Shown: positions 32,876 to 35,934 of the stretch, in pieces | How the letters are laid out: the number at the start of each line of letters is the position of its first letter | Position numbering within the stretch: the first letter of the stretch is position 1 | From: Ruminococcaceae bacterium UBA7217 | GTDB taxonomy: Bacteria > Bacillota > Clostridia > Oscillospirales > Acutalibacteraceae | DNA: 35,934 nt | Reading direction: 5' to 3' | Assembly (NCBI GenBank): GCA_002490425.1 | Contig: DKTZ01000004.1 | Location: 1 to 35,934, forward strand | Notes under the pieces: generated by a model | Told to the model about the DNA's origin: nothing | Databases searched by the model: none | What the model saw: only the letters and a program-made list of their open reading frames with translations | Position numbers and translations under genes: made by a program

Positions 32876-35692
32876 TTATTCTTCGTCATCCTTCTTAAAC
32901 TTGTTGACACAAGCTACTGCGCCTGCACCGATTCCGCCGAGAACGGCAATAACAGCGATAGGAGCAATTATTTTGCCTGCGGTTGTATTCGGAATGAAAG
33001 GATTATCCGGATTGTTGGGATTATCGGGATCGTCAGTAGGATTGAAGATACCCATAATCAAATCAATAAGTTTCTTAATAAATCCGGCAATACCGCCTTC
33101 TTCACCTTCACCGCCGCCGATGTTAACATCCGGAACCTGCGGATTTGCAACATTTACAAGAGCTACAATAACAGAATCTGCCGGCAAATATTTTGCCATT
33201 ACGTCAATAACAGGTCCAATGATTGTACCGACAGTTTCATTAGCAACATTGATAATTTCCTTTAATGTATCCTTATTTGTCAAAAGAACATCGTCATAAA
33301 TGAAACGAACTGTTGTAACAAATGTGTCTGCCTTATCTGAAACAATGTTTGGCTTGTAAGCATTGTTTACGCAGATGCTATCAGCCGCAACCATTTCACC
33401 GCAGCCTTCAACCTCGTCTAAATATTCAAGGAAATCTTTTTCATTGATTTTAAGAGTTGCAGGTGAACCGTCACTAAGGGTAATTGTTACAGTAAGAATA
33501 CCGTTGTTTGCCTCAACAGGCTGACCTGCTGAATTAGTGGTTTCTTCATAAGTGATACCCTCAATGCCAAGACCGCCGAGCGTATTGAATATTCCTTCAG
33601 CTGTGAAATCAAGAGTCGGAAGAGTTACGCCTGCAATGCCGAGCAAGCCACCGATTCTGTCAATAATTGTGTGAATATTTTCATCAATAATTCCCTCATT
33701 GAGCGCATAAGCAACGTTAGGAAGAATCTCTGTAAGAGTAGTAACGGGAGTTTCCGCAAACTGCTCAACAAATGCGAATAAATCAGATACAATGGGTGAA
33801 ATACGCGCAATCATTCTGTCCGTATCGTTGGTCTGCAAATTAAAGTTTTCTGTATATGTTACAGAATCTCTGCAAGGAATTCCGATAGCTTCAAAAATGT
33901 GTACAATGTTTTCATAAGAACCTGTTTCGTATGTAGCGCTTGCAAAATTGTACTTATTTTCAAACTGAAGAGAATTAAAAAGCATTGAACCTACATTTAC
34001 AATCTTCTTAAGGTTGTAAGCTTCCATAAGGATAACGCCGAAAGCGTCTGCAAAGCCCTGTCTGTCACCGTCTGTGAACCAGTCGCCGTTCTTATAAACA
34101 ACATCTTCCCAGTTGTCTGTATCGTTTGCAACCTTTTCAAGAGCGACAACAGCGCCGTCCCATTTCGGCGAATAGTTTGAAATCCACTTGCCGTCTCCAT
34201 TTTTCGTTGCAATATAAGGAAGCAAGCCTGAGGGGTTAACATTACCGTCAATGCCGAGAGTACCGAGCATCGGACCGATTTTCTTTTGAACAGCCGCAAT
34301 CGCTGCGTTTGTGTAAACACCGTCAGTAATGAGAGTCTTTAAATTTGAACCTGCCAAAGCATTTACAATCTCATTAACCTTTGCGTTCATTTTCGGAAGA
34401 GCTTCGAGAGTCTGTTCCTTCGTTATGCCGTCAGGATATGTTATATTTGTCTTTTTATAACCGCTTATGTCGGGTTTTTCCTGAGAAGGATTCTCAGTTA
34501 AAGTAATATAGGTAAGCGCGTCAATCTTCTGCTTTGCTTGGTCGGAAAGCTCTGAGCGCAAACTCTTAGGCACTGTCTGATATTTCTCAACTGCCTCTAA
34601 TGCAACTTTAACTGTGTAAGGCTCTTTAACAGTTGCAATGTACTTTTCAAATTCAGCCACAGTTTCATACTTAGCGATTGTGTCAACCTTTTCAAACAAG
34701 TCAGATACATTACAGTAAGTAGCTGAAGTAGATGTTTCGTCCTTGTCTGCAAAAGTAACATAACCTCTTAAAGACAGTTTCTGAACAGCGGTCTGTGTGT
34801 CAAGGTCAAAGGTGTTATAATACGCAACCGCTGTCTTTGCTTTGTCAAGCGATTTTGTGGCATAAAAATCATCTAATGCAGCAGTTGCCTTTTCAGCAAA
34901 AGTAATTATATCGGCATACTTGGAAATGCCCGTATCGGCTGCAAACTTTTTAACCGATTCTTTTACAAGCTCGATTTCCCAGCTGTAGTTTTTCAGTGTA
35001 TATTCACGGTAATCCGAAATATATGCCGGGTCTTTAGAGCCGCCGGGATATTTTGTTTTATCAAAAGAAGAGGGTCTTGAGGGACCGCTGTAAGGCTTAT
35101 CCTTCTTCATCTGTGTGTAAATTCTGTTTACAACATTGTAAAAAGCGTTATTTCCTCTGCCGTCTGAAACAGGATAATAGAACAAGCCGTAGGTTGAATA
35201 AGCTGTTCCTGTCATTATTCTTGCCAAATCATTGGGAAGAGCCTTATAAATCTCTACTAACTCGTCAATTTTGTTTCCTGAGGTTTTCATTATACCGTCA
35301 TCAACAGCCTTTTGCGCTGCATTTAAAGCAGGTGAATCAAGAGTTTCAACTACTTTTTTAGCAGCTGTCTGAGCCTTTACCGACAAGCTCCCTTCAGCCA
35401 CTGATTTCTCATAAACATACATAAGATGCGTAAGCTTATCAAGTGCCAAAACATCTATGCTGTCTTTTTGTTCACCCGTAAGCTTCTGAAAATCAGCAAT
35501 CATAGCGTCATAGCCGGCTTTGTTGTCTTCTGCATTGCCTTCAAAATCATTGATTTTTTTCTCAAGCGCAGTAACAACAGCGTCTTTTGTAGCTTTAGCC
35601 TCCTGTGCCGCGGCAACAAGTCCTGCTGAAATTACAGACAGCATCATTACCATAGCCAAAAGCACACTTATAAGCTTTCTGTTTTTTTGCAT
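32876..35692 (-). CDS. large secreted surface-anchored protein with helical repeats, unknown function
   Basis: The 938-residue protein has a clear signal peptide (MQKNRKLISVLLAMVMM to AAAQ, cleavage near residue 29). The N-terminal half is helical with degenerate repeats of the type Y-x2-L-x4-+-x2-L (IADFQKLTGEQKDSIDVLAL; EIYKALPNDLARI; AYYNTFDLDTQTAVQKL; EKYQTVPKSLRSELSDQA). The second half contains short Gly/Leu-rich segments (GPMLGTLGIDG, GGLLGIAGVTLP, LGGLGIEG). Near the end there is an acidic Gly/Glu patch, a Pro/Asp/Asn linker (PTDDPDNPNNPDNP), IPNTT at 900-904, a membrane segment (about 908-931) and a charged tail KFKKDDEE. It is probably held at the cell surface, by the membrane segment or by a sortase. 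No enzyme domain is recognised. The ATG has a strong AAGGAG site. It appears to be a single-gene unit. Confidence 0.78.
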   Translation of the reverse strand: MQKNRKLISVLLAMVMMLSVISAGLVAAAQEAKATKDAVVTALEKKINDFEGNAEDNKAGYDAMIADFQKLTGEQKDSIDVLALDKLTHLMYVYEKSVAEGSLSVKAQTAAKKVVETLDSPALNAAQKAVDDGIMKTSGNKIDELVEIYKALPNDLARIMTGTAYSTYGLFYYPVSDGRGNNAFYNVVNRIYTQMKKDKPYSGPSRPSSFDKTKYPGGSKDPAYISDYREYTLKNYSWEIELVKESVKKFAADTGISKYADIITFAEKATAALDDFYATKSLDKAKTAVAYYNTFDLDTQTAVQKLSLRGYVTFADKDETSTSATYCNVSDLFEKVDTIAKYETVAEFEKYIATVKEPYTVKVALEAVEKYQTVPKSLRSELSDQAKQKIDALTYITLTENPSQEKPDISGYKKTNITYPDGITKEQTLEALPKMNAKVNEIVNALAGSNLKTLITDGVYTNAAIAAVQKKIGPMLGTLGIDGNVNPSGLLPYIATKNGDGKWISNYSPKWDGAVVALEKVANDTDNWEDVVYKNGDWFTDGDRQGFADAFGVILMEAYNLKKIVNVGSMLFNSLQFENKYNFASATYETGSYENIVHIFEAIGIPCRDSVTYTENFNLQTNDTDRMIARISPIVSDLFAFVEQFAETPVTTLTEILPNVAYALNEGIIDENIHTIIDRIGGLLGIAGVTLPTLDFTAEGIFNTLGGLGIEGITYEETTNSAGQPVEANNGILTVTITLSDGSPATLKINEKDFLEYLDEVEGCGEMVAADSICVNNAYKPNIVSDKADTFVTTVRFIYDDVLLTNKDTLKEIINVANETVGTIIGPVIDVMAKYLPADSVIVALVNVANPQVPDVNIGGGEGEEGGIAGFIKKLIDLIMGIFNPTDDPDNPNNPDNPFIPNTTAGKIIAPIAVIAVLGGIGAGAVACVNKFKKDDEE

Positions 35693-35934
35693 TTTTTTCG
35701 TCTCCTTCTTTGTAATTTTTTTATCATAGAAAAACTATGCAAAACTGTTTCAGCGCACCCAAGTGCGAAATGTCATTCCCACTTTTAGCACATTTTTGCA
35801 ATATAAAATGGGAATTAAGGTAAAAATAAACATAAAACAATAAATAGGTTTATAAAAACATATAATTGTGATAAAAAATTAACAATACATCTTAAAAAAT
35901 ATATGCATGTTAAATCAAAAGCTATTTATATCTC
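35693..35934 (-). promoter_or_regulatory. AT-rich upstream region of the surface protein gene with inverted repeats
   Basis: This 242-base stretch has no gene. On the minus strand the best promoter candidate is TTGGGT, 17 bases, CATAGT (about 35732-35760), which is weak. Inverted repeats are CATAG/CTATG (35725-35739), CGCAC/GTGCG with a 4-base loop (35754-35767), and ATTCCCA/TGGGAAT 27 bases apart (35775-35815). These could be operators or leader structures. Confidence 0.35.

Noticed and set aside
32841..33299. 152-residue plus-strand ORF opposite the surface protein gene, and similar long antisense frames
   Set aside because: It lies antisense to a gene with a signal peptide and strong ribosome binding site, has low-complexity Pro/Ser/Thr composition from reverse-complement codons, and has a bidirectional terminator at its start.
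1..35934. CRISPR array, tRNA or rRNA genes, insertion sequences, integrase or attachment sites
   Set aside because: I looked for regular direct repeats, tRNA-like cloverleaf ends, transposase motifs and long terminal inverted repeats and saw none.

Overview
The window looks like a chromosomal segment of a low-to-mid GC Bacillota, most likely a gut anaerobe of class Clostridia (Oscillospirales/Ruminococcaceae-like). The evidence is strong AGGAGG-type ribosome binding sites, sigma-A promoters close to TTGACA-17-TATAAT, a typical Firmicute housekeeping set (tmk, formyl-THF cyclo-ligase, mltG, U32 peptidase, trmB) and secreted proteins of clostridial type. I saw no rRNA, tRNA, CRISPR, transposase or integrase. 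All family names come from motif recognition and memory of known proteins; no search was run.

Region 1 (1-2856) holds a membrane-anchored GH95-type alpha-L-fucosidase/galactosidase with its own terminator. Region 2 (2983-18114) is a long plus-strand surface-polysaccharide operon. It starts at a perfect consensus promoter and ends at a bidirectional terminator. In order it encodes: a PglF/CapD-like UDP-GlcNAc 4,6-dehydratase; a PglE-like aminotransferase; a PglC-like phosphoglycosyl transferase; a GT2 glycosyltransferase; a UDP-HexNAc 6-dehydrogenase; a GT-B enzyme with sialyltransferase-like HP and S/T motifs (its frame is interrupted by stop codons at both ends); a Wzy-like polymerase; a MurJ/Wzx-like flippase; a neuDBAC sialic-acid cassette in the order of E. 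coli K1; and an uncharacterised nucleotidyltransferase-fold protein. Together these suggest a polymer primed by a bacillosamine-type sugar, containing a uronic acid and a sialic acid (or a related nonulosonate), made by a Wzx/Wzy-type route. No chain-length regulator, tyrosine kinase or LCP attachment enzyme lies in the window.

Region 3 (18130-24820, minus strand) converges on the capsule operon. It reads, from its 5' end, N-acetylmuramoyl-L-alanine amidase, a GH110-type alpha-1,3-galactosidase without a signal peptide, an SGNH hydrolase with its own promoter, then a separately promoted unit of DUF4358-like lipoprotein, MBOAT acyltransferase and DHHW/AlgX-like protein. The last three form a probable extracellular polysaccharide O-acetylation cassette. 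Region 4 (24952-32842, plus strand) is a compact housekeeping operon: tmk, a DUF2156 protein, a GNAT, a DJ-1/PfpI protein, formyl-THF cyclo-ligase, mltG, a U32 peptidase, a NAT_N/GNAT_C acyltransferase and trmB. Region 5 (32876-35692, minus strand) encodes a large secreted, cell-surface-anchored protein of unknown function with helical repeats.

The most notable points are the joining of Pgl-like priming to a neuDBAC cassette in a clostridial genome, the putative sialyltransferase frame that continues past a stop at each end, the orphan nucleotidyltransferase at the end of the capsule operon, and the adjacent O-acetylation module. Where several start codons were possible I chose by Shine-Dalgarno spacing; in five places the longest frame begins with a TTG or GTG inside a promoter or ribosome binding site, and I moved the start.
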